Source of the DNA: Variovorax sp. PAMC 28711 | GTDB taxonomy: Bacteria > Pseudomonadota > Gammaproteobacteria > Burkholderiales > Burkholderiaceae_C | Length of the DNA: 64,000 nt | Direction of reading: 5' to 3' | NCBI RefSeq assembly: GCF_001577265.1 | Contig: NZ_CP014517.1 | Location: forward strand, 3,198,501 to 3,262,500 | Shown: in pieces, positions 39,870 through 49,790 of the stretch | Layout: each line of letters opens with the position of its first letter | Position numbering within the stretch: position 1 is the stretch's first letter | Notes under the pieces: model-generated | What the model saw: the letters and a program-made list of their open reading frames with translations, nothing else | Database searches by the model: none | Told to the model about the DNA's origin: nothing | Translations under genes and position numbers: made by a program

Positions 39870-40403
39870 TCATGGGCCCCAACGCAACCGGTCGCTCGGA
39901 CGCGTGACGGTGCGCTGGAACTGACCTTGCGGCGATGCGATCTGCACGTCGACCCGGCGCACGGTGCGGAAGGCGTCGAACAGCGCGAGGTCGATGAAGC
40001 GCACCTTGGCGGCGTCGGTGCAGCGGAAGGTGAATGTGCCTTCGAGATCGGCATGGCCGGCATCGCGTTCCGCCTTGGCCTCCCCGAGGCCGATCATCGG
40101 CGCGTCGAGGTCGATCTGGCCCGCCTTGCAACCCGCGGCGGGATCGATTTTGAACAGCGCGCCGGGCGTGCGCAGCCGGGCGACCGCTTGCGCGACGACC
40201 TTCTTCTCGGCGTCGTTGCGCGGCACGCGTTCGAAGCCGACGATGTTGTCGAGCGGCGAGTCGATCGCGATGGTGAGTGTCGCGCCGTCGATTGCCACAT
40301 CGAGCTTGAGGAGGCCGTGCACATGCGCATGCTGTGCCTGCGCGCTGGCGGTGGACGCGACGTATGCGAGCACCGCGGCGGCAAAGACGTGCTTCGCGCT
40401 CAT
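39870..40403 (-). CDS. DUF2796 (ZrgA-like) exported protein
   Basis: A 177-residue periplasmic protein with a signal peptide (hydrophobic stretch to STASAQA, residue about 20) followed at once by a histidine cluster, QHAHVHG. The DUF2796 core includes LDVAIDGATLTIAIDSPLDNIVGFE and a C-terminal FRTVRRVDVQIA. ZrgA-type proteins bind zinc and are induced by zinc shortage. The start overlaps the sseA stop (ATGA). It leads the cassette with ATPase, permease and DUF3299 protein, so it may deliver metal to, or help assembly of, that transporter. Confidence 0.88.
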   Translation of the reverse strand: MSAKHVFAAAVLAYVASTASAQAQHAHVHGLLKLDVAIDGATLTIAIDSPLDNIVGFERVPRNDAEKKVVAQAVARLRTPGALFKIDPAAGCKAGQIDLDAPMIGLGEAKAERDAGHADLEGTFTFRCTDAAKVRFIDLALFDAFRTVRRVDVQIASPQGQFQRTVTRPSDRLRWGP

Positions 40404-41311
40404 GGGTTCGCTCCCTGCCGGGTCGGCAGCCCCGGCGTGTTGCTCCATTCGCTCCAGCTGCCGGCATAGAGCGCCGTCGGCTCGAAGCCGGCGATCTGCA
40501 TCGCGAGCAGGTTCGGCACCGCGCTCACGCCGCTGCCGCACTGGTGCACCACGCTCGCCGGATCGCGGCCCCCCAACAGCGTCTCGAACTCGGCGCGCAG
40601 TTGCGCGGCCGGCTTGAACTTGCCATCGGCACCGATGTTCTCGGCGAAGGGCCGGTTCAATGCGCCGGGAATGTGGCCAGCGATCGGGTCCAGCGGTTCG
40701 ACCTCGCCGCGGTAGCGTGCACCGGCGCGCGCGTCGATCACGGTCTGGCCGGGCTGGTCGAGGCGGCTCGCGACCATCGCGGTGGTCGCGAGCGCAAGGA
40801 GCGGTTCACCGGCCACGAAGTTCGACTGGAAGTGCGCAGGCTCTTCGCGATCGATCACCGCGCCGCCGGCGGCTTGCCAAGCTTGCAGTCCGCCATCGAG
40901 GACGGCGACCGCGTCGTGACCCATCCACTTGAGCATCCACCAGAGGCGGCCGCAGTAGTTGGCGCCGTTGCGGTCGTACACCACGGCCTGCATGCCGTTG
41001 GCGAAGCCGACGCTCGACAGCCAGGCCGCGAACTTTTCGCGGCTCGGCAGCGGATGGCGTCCGCCCGACGACGGCTCGCCGTCTTCCTCGGCCACGATCA
41101 CCTGGCCGTCCTTGCCGGGAACGCCGTGCGGCGCGCTCAGGTCGGTGTCGAGATTCGCGTAGACCGCGCCGGGAATGTGCGCCTCGGTGTACTGCGCGGC
41201 ACCCGACTCGGGCTTCATCAGGTCGAAGGTGCAGTCGAACACCATGTGCGGCGTACCGCCGGCTTCGAGTGCCTGCAGTTGTTCGACGGAAATCAGGGTG
41301 GTGTAGCGCAT
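40400..41311 (-). CDS. sseA: sulfurtransferase (3-mercaptopyruvate sulfurtransferase-like)
   Basis: Two tandem rhodanese domains, 303 residues. The N-terminal inactive domain contains AHIPGAVYANLDTDLSA and VVYDRNGANYCGRLWWMLKW. The C-terminal domain holds the active-site loop CGSGVSAVPNLLAM near residue 254; CGSGVSA is the mercaptopyruvate-type loop, distinct from the CRKG loop of thiosulfate sulfurtransferases. It lies 10 bp after the EamA gene and overlaps the DUF2796 start, so it belongs to the same transcript. Confidence 0.9.
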   Translation of the reverse strand: MRYTTLISVEQLQALEAGGTPHMVFDCTFDLMKPESGAAQYTEAHIPGAVYANLDTDLSAPHGVPGKDGQVIVAEEDGEPSSGGRHPLPSREKFAAWLSSVGFANGMQAVVYDRNGANYCGRLWWMLKWMGHDAVAVLDGGLQAWQAAGGAVIDREEPAHFQSNFVAGEPLLALATTAMVASRLDQPGQTVIDARAGARYRGEVEPLDPIAGHIPGALNRPFAENIGADGKFKPAAQLRAEFETLLGGRDPASVVHQCGSGVSAVPNLLAMQIAGFEPTALYAGSWSEWSNTPGLPTRQGANP

Positions 41312-41321
41312 GGCGTTTCCT

Positions 41322-42245
41322 TCAGTGTTCTTCGGCCGGTGCCTTGGGGACGGTGCGTTGCCGCAGGATCGTGCCGGCGATGCCGCTGGCGACGATGAGG
41401 GCCATGCCGGCCCAGCCCATCGCGTCGATGCGGTCGCCGAACAGCAACACGCTGTAGATCGCCGCGAACACGATGCCCGAATATTGCAGGTTGGCGACCA
41501 GCAGGGTGCCACCTTCGGTCTTCGCCGTCGCGTACGCCCGGGTCATGCACAGCTGGCCGAGCGATGCGAGCACGCCGACCGGCAGCAGCCACAGCGCGTG
41601 CTGCCAGTCCCATTCGGAAAAGCCGGTGACCAGCGTGGCCAGCCCGCCGGCCACCGCCGAACCGAGCGCGAAATAGAACACCGTGCGCGTTTCGGGTTCG
41701 CCGATGCGCGAGAGCGCCATCACCTGCATGTAGGCGAATGCAGCCGTCATGCCCGACATCAGGCCGATCAGCGCCGCGAAGCCCTGGTTCTCGCCGAGCG
41801 AAGGTCGCAGCATCAGCACCACGCCGCAAAAGCCGGCCAGCACGGTGAGCACCAGCGTGCCCTGCAGCGGCGGGCGCTGGTTGCGCTTGTCGCGCCCGGG
41901 CACCGGCATCCATGACAGCATCGCGCCGCCGACCAGGAAGGCCGCGATCCACACGCTGCTCATGTAGTTGAGCGTCATCGAGGTGGCGAGCGGCAGGTGC
42001 GCGATGGCATAGAACCAGGCGCCGAGCGAGACCACGCCGATCAGGCTGCGCCAGGCGTGCATGCCGGGGTAGTCGGTGCGCAGGGACACGCCGCGGCTGC
42101 GCGCCAGCACGCCGAGAAACACGATGCCGATGAGGCCCCGGTAGAACACCAGTTCGGCGCTGCCGAAGTACGCGGAAGCGATCTTCACGCACACGCCCAT
42201 GGTGGCGAATATCAGTGCGGCCAGCACCATCCACAAAGCTTGCAC
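41322..42245 (-). CDS. EamA family (DMT) transporter
   Basis: A 307-residue inner-membrane protein with about ten helices made of two EamA repeats. The first helix is ALWMVLAALIFATMGVCVKI, followed by the ELVFYRGLIG loop typical of the repeat; the second half restarts near AFAYMQVMAL. Members export small metabolites, often amino acids or nucleotides. The substrate cannot be told. It lies 12 bp after the Rieske oxygenase gene and 10 bp before sseA, all on the minus strand. Confidence 0.9.
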   Translation of the reverse strand: MQALWMVLAALIFATMGVCVKIASAYFGSAELVFYRGLIGIVFLGVLARSRGVSLRTDYPGMHAWRSLIGVVSLGAWFYAIAHLPLATSMTLNYMSSVWIAAFLVGGAMLSWMPVPGRDKRNQRPPLQGTLVLTVLAGFCGVVLMLRPSLGENQGFAALIGLMSGMTAAFAYMQVMALSRIGEPETRTVFYFALGSAVAGGLATLVTGFSEWDWQHALWLLPVGVLASLGQLCMTRAYATAKTEGGTLLVANLQYSGIVFAAIYSVLLFGDRIDAMGWAGMALIVASGIAGTILRQRTVPKAPAEEH

Positions 42246-42257
42246 GGCGGTGGTGCG

Positions 42258-43406
42258 CTAGGCCTCGGGCGCGCGCATCGCTTGCCGGTACCACTCGTGG
42301 AACTGCTGCATGCCGTCTTCCATCGGGCTTTGATAGGGGCCACTCTCGTCGTCTCCGCGCAGCATGAGCGCGCGGCGGCCGGCATCCATGCGCTCGGCGA
42401 TCTCGTCGTCTTCCACGCAGGTCTCCATGTAGGCGGCCTGTTGCGCATCGACGAACTCGCGCTCGAAGGCGACGATTTCTTCAGGGTAGAAGAACTCGAC
42501 CATGTTGAGCGTCTTGGTGGGGCTCACCGGGTGCAGGGTCGAAACGGTGAGCACGTGCGGGTACCACTCGATCATCACGTGCGGGTAGTAGGTGAGCCAG
42601 ATCGCACCGTATTTCGGCGGCTTGCCGTCGCGGTACTTCAGCAGCTGCTCCTGCCACTTCTGGTAGACCGGGCTGCCCGCGCGGCCGAGCCGGTTGGCCA
42701 CGCCGACGGTCTGCACCGAGAAGTGCGGGTTGAACTCCCAGCGAAGGTCGTCGCAGGTCACGAAGCTCCCGAGGCCCGGATGGAACGGGCCGACGTGGTA
42801 GTCCTCCAGATAGACCTCGATGAAGGTCTTCCAGTTGTAGTTGCACTCGTGCAGTTCGACGCGGTCCAGCGTGTAGCCCGTGAAGTCGAGGTCGGCGCGG
42901 GGGCCGAGCGTGGCCATGTCGGCCGCCACGTCGCGCCCCGTGCCATCGGCGTTCTTCTCGAACAGCAGCCCGTTCCACTCGGTGAGCGGGTAGTTGTGCA
43001 GGTTGAGGCAGGGGTCCTTGTCGAAATGCGGGGCGCCGATGAGCGTGCCGGTGGCGCGCGCATCGGCCGCGGCGTAGGTCCAGCGGTGCAACGGGCAGAC
43101 GATGTTGCCGCCGGCCTGTGCTTCGAGCTGGCCGCGGCCTTGCAGGATGAGCGCCTGGCGATGCCGGCACACGTTCGAAATGAGTTCCACGCCCTTGGGC
43201 GTGTGCACCAGCGCGCGGCCGTTGTGCTCCTGCGGCAGCGTGTGGAAGTTGCCCGGTTCGGGCACAGCCAGGCGGTGGCCGACATAGCGCGGCCCGCGGG
43301 AAAACAGCGTCTTCATTTCGCGCGCATAGAGCGACTCGTCGAAATACGCGGAAACCGGAAGTTGGCTCGTGGCCTGCTGCAGTTGAAGACTTAAATCAGA
43401 CATCAA
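42258..43406 (-). CDS. aromatic ring-hydroxylating dioxygenase, Rieske alpha subunit-like
   Basis: A 382-residue Rieske non-heme iron oxygenase. The [2Fe-2S] ligands are CRH near residue 80 and CPLH near 103. The mononuclear iron site lies in the catalytic domain around [21 protein letters not shown] (residues about 191-211), with the two histidines of the D/E-x-x-H-x4-H pattern. No ferredoxin, reductase or beta subunit gene is adjacent, so electron donors must come from elsewhere. It heads a minus-strand series of seven close genes. The substrate is unknown. Confidence 0.9.
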   Translation of the reverse strand: MMSDLSLQLQQATSQLPVSAYFDESLYAREMKTLFSRGPRYVGHRLAVPEPGNFHTLPQEHNGRALVHTPKGVELISNVCRHRQALILQGRGQLEAQAGGNIVCPLHRWTYAAADARATGTLIGAPHFDKDPCLNLHNYPLTEWNGLLFEKNADGTGRDVAADMATLGPRADLDFTGYTLDRVELHECNYNWKTFIEVYLEDYHVGPFHPGLGSFVTCDDLRWEFNPHFSVQTVGVANRLGRAGSPVYQKWQEQLLKYRDGKPPKYGAIWLTYYPHVMIEWYPHVLTVSTLHPVSPTKTLNMVEFFYPEEIVAFEREFVDAQQAAYMETCVEDDEIAERMDAGRRALMLRGDDESGPYQSPMEDGMQQFHEWYRQAMRAPEA

Positions 43407-43585
43407 GACCTGACCAAGCTCCCCACAGGGAAGGAAGGGAGAAAGAAAACGGAAGGCGGCGTCTGGAACAGCGCGACGGCCATGAAATTCGCCGGCCGCT
43501 GGCCGACGCGAGAGGGGCGATTGTACCCGGGGGTGCCCGATCTCGCCTGCGCCCTAAAATGGGCGGTTTCACCCACGATCCCCGC

Positions 43586-43834
43586 ATGCCCAAGGTGCCT
43601 TCTCCCGCCACGTCAACGCCTGCCGCGCTGCCCGCCAGCTACGAAGCGGGGCTGCAGGAACTCGAACAACTGGTGGCCGAACTCGAGTCGGGCCAGTTGC
43701 CGCTCGACCAGCTGCTCGGCAGCTACCAGCGCGGGGCGGCATTGCTCGCTTTCTGCCGCGACAAGCTGCAGGCGGTCGAAGACCAGATCATGGTGCTCGA
43801 TGCAGGCAGCCTGAAGGTTTGGGCACCCGAATGA
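43586..43834 (+). CDS. xseB: exodeoxyribonuclease VII small subunit
   Basis: An 82-residue helical subunit of the single-strand exonuclease Exo[23 protein letters not shown] and [20 protein letters not shown] are the standard segments. It overlaps the ispA start (ATGA). The xseB-ispA-dxs order is widely conserved, and the large subunit xseA is not in the window. The start 43586 is chosen at MPKVPS; an ATG nine codons earlier is less likely. Confidence 0.94.
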   Translation: MPKVPSPATSTPAALPASYEAGLQELEQLVAELESGQLPLDQLLGSYQRGAALLAFCRDKLQAVEDQIMVLDAGSLKVWAPE

Positions 43835-44748
43835 GCGGCCCGGTGACGTCGACATGGGACGCCGCGCGCCTGGCCGCGTGGAGCGCATCGCACCTGCGCA
43901 ATGTCGAAGCGGCGCTGTCGCGCTGGGTCGGCGTCGATGCACCCGTGCTGCTCGGCGATGCGATGCGCTATGCGGTGCTCGACGGCGGCAAGCGCCTGCG
44001 CCCGCTGCTGGTGCTGGCGGCCAGCGAGGCGGTCGGCGGCAATGGTGCCGCGGCGCTGCGCGCGGCCTGCGCCACCGAACTCATCCACGCCTATTCGCTG
44101 GTGCACGACGACTTGCCCTGCATGGACAACGACGTACTGCGCCGCGGCAAACCGACCGTGCATGTGAAGTTCGGGGAGGCCGACGCGCTGCTCGCCGGCG
44201 ACGCCTTGCAGGCGCTCGCGTTCGAACTGCTCACGCCCGAAGGCGATGACGTGCCTGCCGCGATGCAGGCGCGCCTGTGCCGCCTGCTGGCCTCGGCGGC
44301 CGGCAGCCAGGGCATGGCGGGTGGCCAGGCGATCGACCTGGCCAGCGTCGGCCTCGCGCTCGATGAAGCGCAGCTGCGTGAAATGCACCGGCTCAAGACC
44401 GGCGCGTTGCTGCAGGGCAGCGTCGAAATGGGTGCCGTGTGCAGCGCCACTGTGGCGCCGGCCACGCTCGCGGCGCTGCGCGACTACGGCGGCGCGATCG
44501 GCCTGGCGTTCCAGGTGATCGACGACATCCTCGACGTGACCGCCGATTCCGAAACACTCGGCAAGACTGCCGGCAAGGACGCCGCGAGCGACAAGCCCAC
44601 GTATGTCTCCCTTCTCGGCCTCGACGGCGCGCGTGCGCAAGCACATCGGTTGCTCGCCGAAGCGCTCGCTGCGCTGGAACGCAGCGCACTCGCCGACACC
44701 GCGGCGCTGCGCGCGCTGGCGTACATGGTCGTGGACCGCGACCGATAA
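43831..44748 (+). CDS. ispA: farnesyl diphosphate synthase (polyprenyl synthetase)
   Basis: Condenses IPP with DMAPP/GPP to farnesyl diphosphate. 305 residues. The first aspartate-rich motif is [12 protein letters not shown] near 90, preceded by [16 protein letters not shown]; the second is [11 protein letters not shown] near 228. [14 protein letters not shown] and [11 protein letters not shown] are also typical. It sits between xseB (overlap) and dxs (12 bp), supplying C15 precursor in the same transcript as the first pathway enzyme. Confidence 0.95.
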   Translation: MSGPVTSTWDAARLAAWSASHLRNVEAALSRWVGVDAPVLLGDAMRYAVLDGGKRLRPLLVLAASEAVGGNGAAALRAACATELIHAYSLVHDDLPCMDNDVLRRGKPTVHVKFGEADALLAGDALQALAFELLTPEGDDVPAAMQARLCRLLASAAGSQGMAGGQAIDLASVGLALDEAQLREMHRLKTGALLQGSVEMGAVCSATVAPATLAALRDYGGAIGLAFQVIDDILDVTADSETLGKTAGKDAASDKPTYVSLLGLDGARAQAHRLLAEALAALERSALADTAALRALAYMVVDRDR

Positions 44749-44760
44749 CAACAAGTTCTC

Positions 44761-46620
44761 ATGGCCCCACTGCTCCCCACGCTTCACGACCCCTCGCCGA
44801 TCCGTCACTACGACCGCCTGCAACTGCAACAGCTGGCCGACGAGGTGCGTGCCTGCGTGCTCGACAACGTGTCGCGCACCGGCGGCCACCTGAGCTCGAA
44901 CCTCGGCACCGTCGAACTCACCGTCGCGCTGCACCACGTGTTCAACACGCCGCACGACCGGCTGGTGTGGGACGTGGGCCACCAGACCTATCCGCACAAG
45001 ATCCTGACCGGCCGGCGCGACCGCATGCCCACCTTGCGCCAGCAAGGCGGCATTGCCGGCTTTCCGCAGCGCAGCGAAAGCGAATACGACACCTTCGGCA
45101 CCGCGCATTCGTCGACAAGCATCTCGGCCGCGCTCGGCATGGCGATGGCGGCCAAGCAGAAGGGCGAAGACCGCCACGCGGTCGCGATCATCGGCGACGG
45201 TGCGCTCACCGCGGGCATGGCCTTCGAGGCGCTCAACAACGCCGGCGTGTGCGACTGCAAGCTGCTCGTCATCCTGAACGACAACGACATGTCGATCAGC
45301 CCGCCGGTCGGCGCGCTGAATCGCTATCTCGCGCAGTTGATGAGCGGCCAGTTCTACGCCGCGGCCAAGAATGTCGGCAAGACCGTGCTGCGCGGCGCGC
45401 CGCCGCTGTTCGAGCTGGCACGCCGCTTCGAGCAGCACGCCAAGGGCATGGTCGTGCCGGCCACGCTGTTCGAGCAGTTCGGCTTCAACTACGTCGGGCC
45501 GATCGACGGCCACGACCTCGATTCGCTGGTGCCGACGCTCGAGAATCTCCGGCAGCTCGACGGCCCGCAGTTCCTGCATGTGGTCACCAAGAAGGGCCAG
45601 GGCTACAAGCTGGCCGAGGCCGACCCGGTGGCGTACCACGGCCCCGGCAAGTTCGATCCGCAGGTGGGCCTGGTCAAGCCGACCACCGTGCCCAAGCAGA
45701 CCTTCACGCAGGTCTTCGGCCAGTGGCTGTGCGACACGGCGGCGGTGGACGGGCGCCTCGTCGGCATCACGCCGGCGATGCGCGAAGGCTCCGGGTTGGT
45801 GGAGTTCGAGCAGCGCTTTCCCGACCGCTACTACGACGTCGGCATCGCCGAGCAGCACGCGGTGACGTTCGCCGCGGGCCTGGCCTGCGAAGGGCTCAAG
45901 CCAGTGGTCGCGATCTATTCGACTTTCCTGCAACGCGCTTACGACCAGCTGATCCACGACGTGGCGATCCAGAACCTTCCGGTCGTCTTCGCACTCGACC
46001 GTGCCGGTCTGGTGGGTGCCGATGGCGCGACGCACGCCGGCGCCTACGACATTCCGTTCCTGCGCTGCATTCCGAACATGAGCGTCGCGTGTCCGGCCGA
46101 CGAAGCCGAGTGCCGGCAGCTGTTGACGAGCGCCTACGAACAGGATCATCCGGTGGCCGTCCGCTATCCGCGTGGCGCGGGCGCAGGCATCACGCCGCAC
46201 CTCACGCTCCACGGACTTCCGTTCGGCAAGGGCGAGATCCGTCGCAAGGGAAAGGGCATTGCGATCCTCGCGTTCGGCACGTTGCTCTATCCGGCGCTGA
46301 CCGCCGCAGAAGCGCTCGATGCCACGGTCGTCAACATGCGGTGGGCCAAGCCACTCGACGTGGCATTGCTGCTCGAAGTCGCCGCTTCGCACGGTGCGCT
46401 GGTCACCCTGGAAGAGGGCGCGGTGATGGGCGGGGCCGGCAGCGCGGTTCTGGAAGCCCTGCAAGCAGCCGGCGTGCAGAAGGCCGTGCTGCAACTCGGC
46501 TTGCCGGACCAGTTCATCGAGCATGGCGATCCGGTCAAGTTGCTGGCCGGCATCGGCCTCGATGCGGCCGGCATCGAGCGCGCCATTGCCGCGCGCTTCG
46601 GCGCGGCGCCATCAGCCTGA
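44761..46620 (+). CDS. dxs: 1-deoxy-D-xylulose-5-phosphate synthase
   Basis: Thiamine-diphosphate enzyme joining pyruvate and glyceraldehyde-3-phosphate, first step of the MEP isoprenoid pathway. 619 residues. [18 protein letters not shown] near 69, [16 protein letters not shown] near 112, the ThDP/Mg motif [20 protein letters not shown] near 141, the [19 protein letters not shown] catalytic segment near 358 and [15 protein letters not shown] near 416 are all present. Co-transcribed with xseB-ispA. Confidence 0.97.
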   Translation: MAPLLPTLHDPSPIRHYDRLQLQQLADEVRACVLDNVSRTGGHLSSNLGTVELTVALHHVFNTPHDRLVWDVGHQTYPHKILTGRRDRMPTLRQQGGIAGFPQRSESEYDTFGTAHSSTSISAALGMAMAAKQKGEDRHAVAIIGDGALTAGMAFEALNNAGVCDCKLLVILNDNDMSISPPVGALNRYLAQLMSGQFYAAAKNVGKTVLRGAPPLFELARRFEQHAKGMVVPATLFEQFGFNYVGPIDGHDLDSLVPTLENLRQLDGPQFLHVVTKKGQGYKLAEADPVAYHGPGKFDPQVGLVKPTTVPKQTFTQVFGQWLCDTAAVDGRLVGITPAMREGSGLVEFEQRFPDRYYDVGIAEQHAVTFAAGLACEGLKPVVAIYSTFLQRAYDQLIHDVAIQNLPVVFALDRAGLVGADGATHAGAYDIPFLRCIPNMSVACPADEAECRQLLTSAYEQDHPVAVRYPRGAGAGITPHLTLHGLPFGKGEIRRKGKGIAILAFGTLLYPALTAAEALDATVVNMRWAKPLDVALLLEVAASHGALVTLEEGAVMGGAGSAVLEALQAAGVQKAVLQLGLPDQFIEHGDPVKLLAGIGLDAAGIERAIAARFGAAPSA

Positions 46621-46760
46621 GTCTCCAAAGGGTTTTCCGCAGGGAAAACCCCCCCCGAGATGCTGTAAGCGACTTTTTACAATCGCTCTGGCTCAAAAAG
46701 TCGTCAACGCTGGTCACAAGCCGCGTTCTGTTTTTTCTTTTGCACCCGGAGTGAAATTCA

Positions 46761-47843
46761 ATGGATCGTCGTTCCCTCATCAAAAATGCCGGCGTCGCCG
46801 GCATCCTCGCCGCCGGCGTCGCACCTGCCGTGCACGCGCAGGCCGCCGTTCGCTGGCGCCTCGCGTCCAGCTTTCCCCGTTCGCTGGACACCATTTTCGG
46901 CAGCGCCGAGATGCTCTCGAAAACCGTCAAGGCCCTTTCCGGTGGCAAGTTCGAGATCTCCGTGCATCCCGCAGGCGAACTGATGCCAGCGTTCGGCGTG
47001 GTCGACGCGCTGCAAGGCGACAACATCGACATGGCGCAATCGGCGGCCTACTACTTCACCGGCAAGGACCCGATCTTTGCCTTCAGCTGCGCCGTCCCGT
47101 TCGGGCTGACCGCGCGCCAGAACACATCCTGGAAAGAGTACGGCGGCGGCCGCAAGCTGCTCGACAATTTCTTCTCGAAGTACAACTTCAAGACGGCCAG
47201 CGCGGGCAACACCGGCACGCAAATGGGCGGCTGGTATCGCAAGGAAATCAAGACCGTTGCCGACCTGAAGGGTCTGAAGATGCGCCTGGGCGGCGGCGTG
47301 TTCGGCGAGGCCATGGGCAAGCTGGGCGTCATCTCGCAGAACATGCCTGCAGGCGATGTGTACCAGGCGCTCGAAAAGGGCACGCTGGACGCGGCTGAGT
47401 TCGTCGGTCCGTACGACGATGCCAAGCTGGGCTTCAACAAGGTTGCGCCTTACTACTACTACCCCGGCTGGTGGGAGGGCGGTGCCGACCTGGAGTTCTT
47501 CATCAACGTCAAGAAGTTCAACGCGTTGTCGGATGAGAACAAGGCCATCCTCGATGCCGCCTGCAAGGTTGCCGCCGTCGACATGACGGCCAAGTACGAC
47601 GCTGTCAACCCGATCGCGCTCAAGAAGCTGGTCGCCGAGAAGACCCAGCTCAAGGCGTTCCCCAAGGCCGTGATGGATGCGGGTTTCAAGGCATCGATGG
47701 AAGTGTTCGCCGAGCACGAAGCCAAGTCGCCGGAATTCAAGACCATTCATGAGAGCATGCGCGCCTTCCAGCGCGATCAGATCCTGTGGAACCGGTTCTC
47801 GGAGTACCCGTTCAACCAGTACATGAACTCGGTCAAGATCTGA
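46761..47843 (+). CDS. TRAP transporter solute-binding protein (DctP family)
   Basis: Periplasmic binding protein, 360 residues, for a tripartite TRAP system. The N-terminus MDRRSLIKNAGVAG is a Tat-type signal that ends near AVHAQ. The DctP fold follows: WRLASSFPRSLDTIFGSAE, KFEISVHPAGELMPAF, and the ligand-anchoring GLKMRLGGGVFGEAMGKLG near 165. It belongs to the subgroup found with keto-acid or aromatic-acid substrates, but the ligand is undetermined. The matching permease genes lie downstream on the opposite strand, sharing a terminator region. Confidence 0.92.
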   Translation: MDRRSLIKNAGVAGILAAGVAPAVHAQAAVRWRLASSFPRSLDTIFGSAEMLSKTVKALSGGKFEISVHPAGELMPAFGVVDALQGDNIDMAQSAAYYFTGKDPIFAFSCAVPFGLTARQNTSWKEYGGGRKLLDNFFSKYNFKTASAGNTGTQMGGWYRKEIKTVADLKGLKMRLGGGVFGEAMGKLGVISQNMPAGDVYQALEKGTLDAAEFVGPYDDAKLGFNKVAPYYYYPGWWEGGADLEFFINVKKFNALSDENKAILDAACKVAAVDMTAKYDAVNPIALKKLVAEKTQLKAFPKAVMDAGFKASMEVFAEHEAKSPEFKTIHESMRAFQRDQILWNRFSEYPFNQYMNSVKI

Positions 47844-47865
47844 CGATCTGGCCGTTCACAAGCAA

Positions 47866-47902
47866 AAAGGCCGACCTGCGAAAGCAGGCCGGCCTTTTTT
47901 TT
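47866..47902 (+). terminator. strong terminator between the TRAP binding-protein and permease genes
   Basis: The hairpin GGCCGACCTGC-gaaa-GCAGGCCGGCC has one bulge, A tracts on the left and eight Ts on the right. It terminates the binding-protein gene. The flanking A tract makes it usable for the converging permease genes too. Confidence 0.92.
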
Positions 47903-47930
47903 GCAATGGTGTTTCGACGCGCCGGGAATG

Positions 47931-49769
47931 TCAGGGCTTGCCCGGCGGCGGCTTGAGCGCGTCCTGCATGGCCTTCATGGGATCGCTCTCGCCGCTGCTT
48001 TCCGGCGCGGCTTCTGGCGTCGCCACCGGCGCCTGGGGTTCGGTGGCGGCGGCGGGTTCATTGCTTGGCTCGCCTTCTGCCGGCGCGCCGTAAGGGTCGG
48101 CCGCGGGGCCACCGTCTTCGGGCTTGAGGCTGTCGCGCATCTGCGAGCCGATGTCATCGAGGTTGACCTTGACCTCCTTGTCGAGGGCGCCTGTCACGAT
48201 CTGCGGGAACGCGATCAGCATGCCGACCATCGTCAGCTGGATCAACACGAAAGGAACCGCGCCCTTGTAGATCTGCATCGTCGTGACGGGTTCCATGACC
48301 TTCTGTGTCACGCGGTCCACGTACTGCTTTTCGGGCGCGACGGAGCGCAGGAAGAACAGCGCGAAGCCGAACGGCGGATGCATGAACGAAGTCTGCATGT
48401 TCACCGCCAGGAGCACGCCGAACCAGATCAGGTCGATGCCCAGCTTGTGGGCGACGGGTGCGAGCAGCGGCACCACGATGAACGACAGCTCGAAGTAATC
48501 GAGGAAGAACGCCAGGAAGAACACCAGCAGGTTCACCGCGATCAGAAAGCCGACCGGGCCGCCTGGCAGGCTCGAAAGCAGATGCTCGACCCAGATCGGG
48601 CCGTCCGCGGCCTGGAACACCAGGCTGAACACCGTGGCACCGATCAGGATGAACATCACGAAGCTCGAGAGGCGGGTGGTCGATCCGAGCGCCTGCTTGA
48701 GCAGGCTGAAGCTCATGCGTCGGCGTGCCCAGGCCATGACCAGCGCGCCGAGTGCACCCATGGCGCCGCCCTCGGTGGGGGTGGCGACGCCCAGGAAAAT
48801 GGTGCCCAGCACCAGGAAGATCAGCAGCAGCGGCGGGATCAGGACGAAGGTCACCCGTTCGGCCAGGCGCGACAACAGGTTGAGCTTCAGGCCCTTGTTG
48901 ATCAGCGCGATCACGAGGGCCACGAACACGCCCCCGCACATGGCGACCACGACTTTCTCGTCGGTGGCCACGAAGGTCACGGGCTCGCCCTGGAACCACG
49001 TGTGCACGGCTTCCATGTTGTGCGCCAGGAAGAACGCCACCACCGCCGACAGCGCGGTGATGGCCACGAGCGATGCGTACCCGCCACCGCCATCGGGTTC
49101 GCGGAAGGTGCGGGCTTCGAGCGGAAGCGCCGGGACCTGCGCGGGCTTGAAGATCGCCAGGAAAACGACGTAGAGAACGTACAGGCCCATCAGCATGAAG
49201 CCGGGCAGGAAGGCGCCCTTGTACATGTCGCCCACGCTCTTGCCGAGCTGGTCGGCCATGATGATCAGCACCAGCGAGGGCGGGATGATCTGCGCCAGCG
49301 TGCCCGAAGCGGCAATGACGCCGCTGGACAGCCGCCGGTCGTAGCCGTAGCGCAGCATGATCGGCAGCGAGATCAGGCCCATCGAGATGACGGAGGCGGC
49401 CACCACGCCGGTGGTGGCCGCCAGCAACGCGCCGACGAAGATCACCGCCAGCGCCAGGCCACCGCGCATCGGACCGAAAACCTGGCCGACGGTGTCGAGC
49501 AGGTCTTCGGCCATGCCGCTTCGCTCGAGGATGAGTCCCATGAGCGTGAAGAAGGGGACGGCCAGCAGCGTGTCGTTGGCCATGATGCCGATCAGACGCT
49601 GCGGCAGCCAGGCCATCACCGACGACTGGAACACGCCGAGCTCGACGCCGACCAGGCCGAAGAACAGGCCGCAGGCCCCGAGGCTGAACGCCACCGGGAA
49701 ACCCATCAGCAGGAAGCAGATCAGCCCCGCGAACATGATCGGGGCGAAGTTGGCAACAATAAATTCCAT
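47931..49769 (-). CDS. TRAP transporter large permease (DctM)
   Basis: Main membrane subunit, 612 residues, about 12-14 helices. Family motifs: PIMFAGLICFLLMGFPVAFSLG at the N-terminus, a VGASVI-like VVAASVISMGLISLPIML near 130, SGTLAQIIPPSLVLIIMADQ near 155 and LGVATPTEGGAMGALGALV near 340. It is longer than the usual 425 because of extra loops and a tail of about 100 residues, rich in Pro/Ala/Glu, after the last helix. The gene is 21 bp downstream of dctQ. Confidence 0.92.
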   Translation of the reverse strand: MEFIVANFAPIMFAGLICFLLMGFPVAFSLGACGLFFGLVGVELGVFQSSVMAWLPQRLIGIMANDTLLAVPFFTLMGLILERSGMAEDLLDTVGQVFGPMRGGLALAVIFVGALLAATTGVVAASVISMGLISLPIMLRYGYDRRLSSGVIAASGTLAQIIPPSLVLIIMADQLGKSVGDMYKGAFLPGFMLMGLYVLYVVFLAIFKPAQVPALPLEARTFREPDGGGGYASLVAITALSAVVAFFLAHNMEAVHTWFQGEPVTFVATDEKVVVAMCGGVFVALVIALINKGLKLNLLSRLAERVTFVLIPPLLLIFLVLGTIFLGVATPTEGGAMGALGALVMAWARRRMSFSLLKQALGSTTRLSSFVMFILIGATVFSLVFQAADGPIWVEHLLSSLPGGPVGFLIAVNLLVFFLAFFLDYFELSFIVVPLLAPVAHKLGIDLIWFGVLLAVNMQTSFMHPPFGFALFFLRSVAPEKQYVDRVTQKVMEPVTTMQIYKGAVPFVLIQLTMVGMLIAFPQIVTGALDKEVKVNLDDIGSQMRDSLKPEDGGPAADPYGAPAEGEPSNEPAAATEPQAPVATPEAAPESSGESDPMKAMQDALKPPPGKP

Positions 49770-49790
49770 GGTGTTTTTCTGCGTGGCCGT

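Noticed and set aside
43723..46524. A 933-codon open frame on the minus strand across ispA and dxs
   Set aside because: It is antisense to two well-supported enzymes. Its composition (His/Arg/Gln/Val-rich) is that expected from reading high-GC genes backwards.
46628..46655. Hairpin GGTTTTCC...GGAAAACC after dxs as terminator
   Set aside because: The stem is present but is followed by a C run instead of Ts, and the TACAAT of a likely DctP promoter lies close by. Role undecided.
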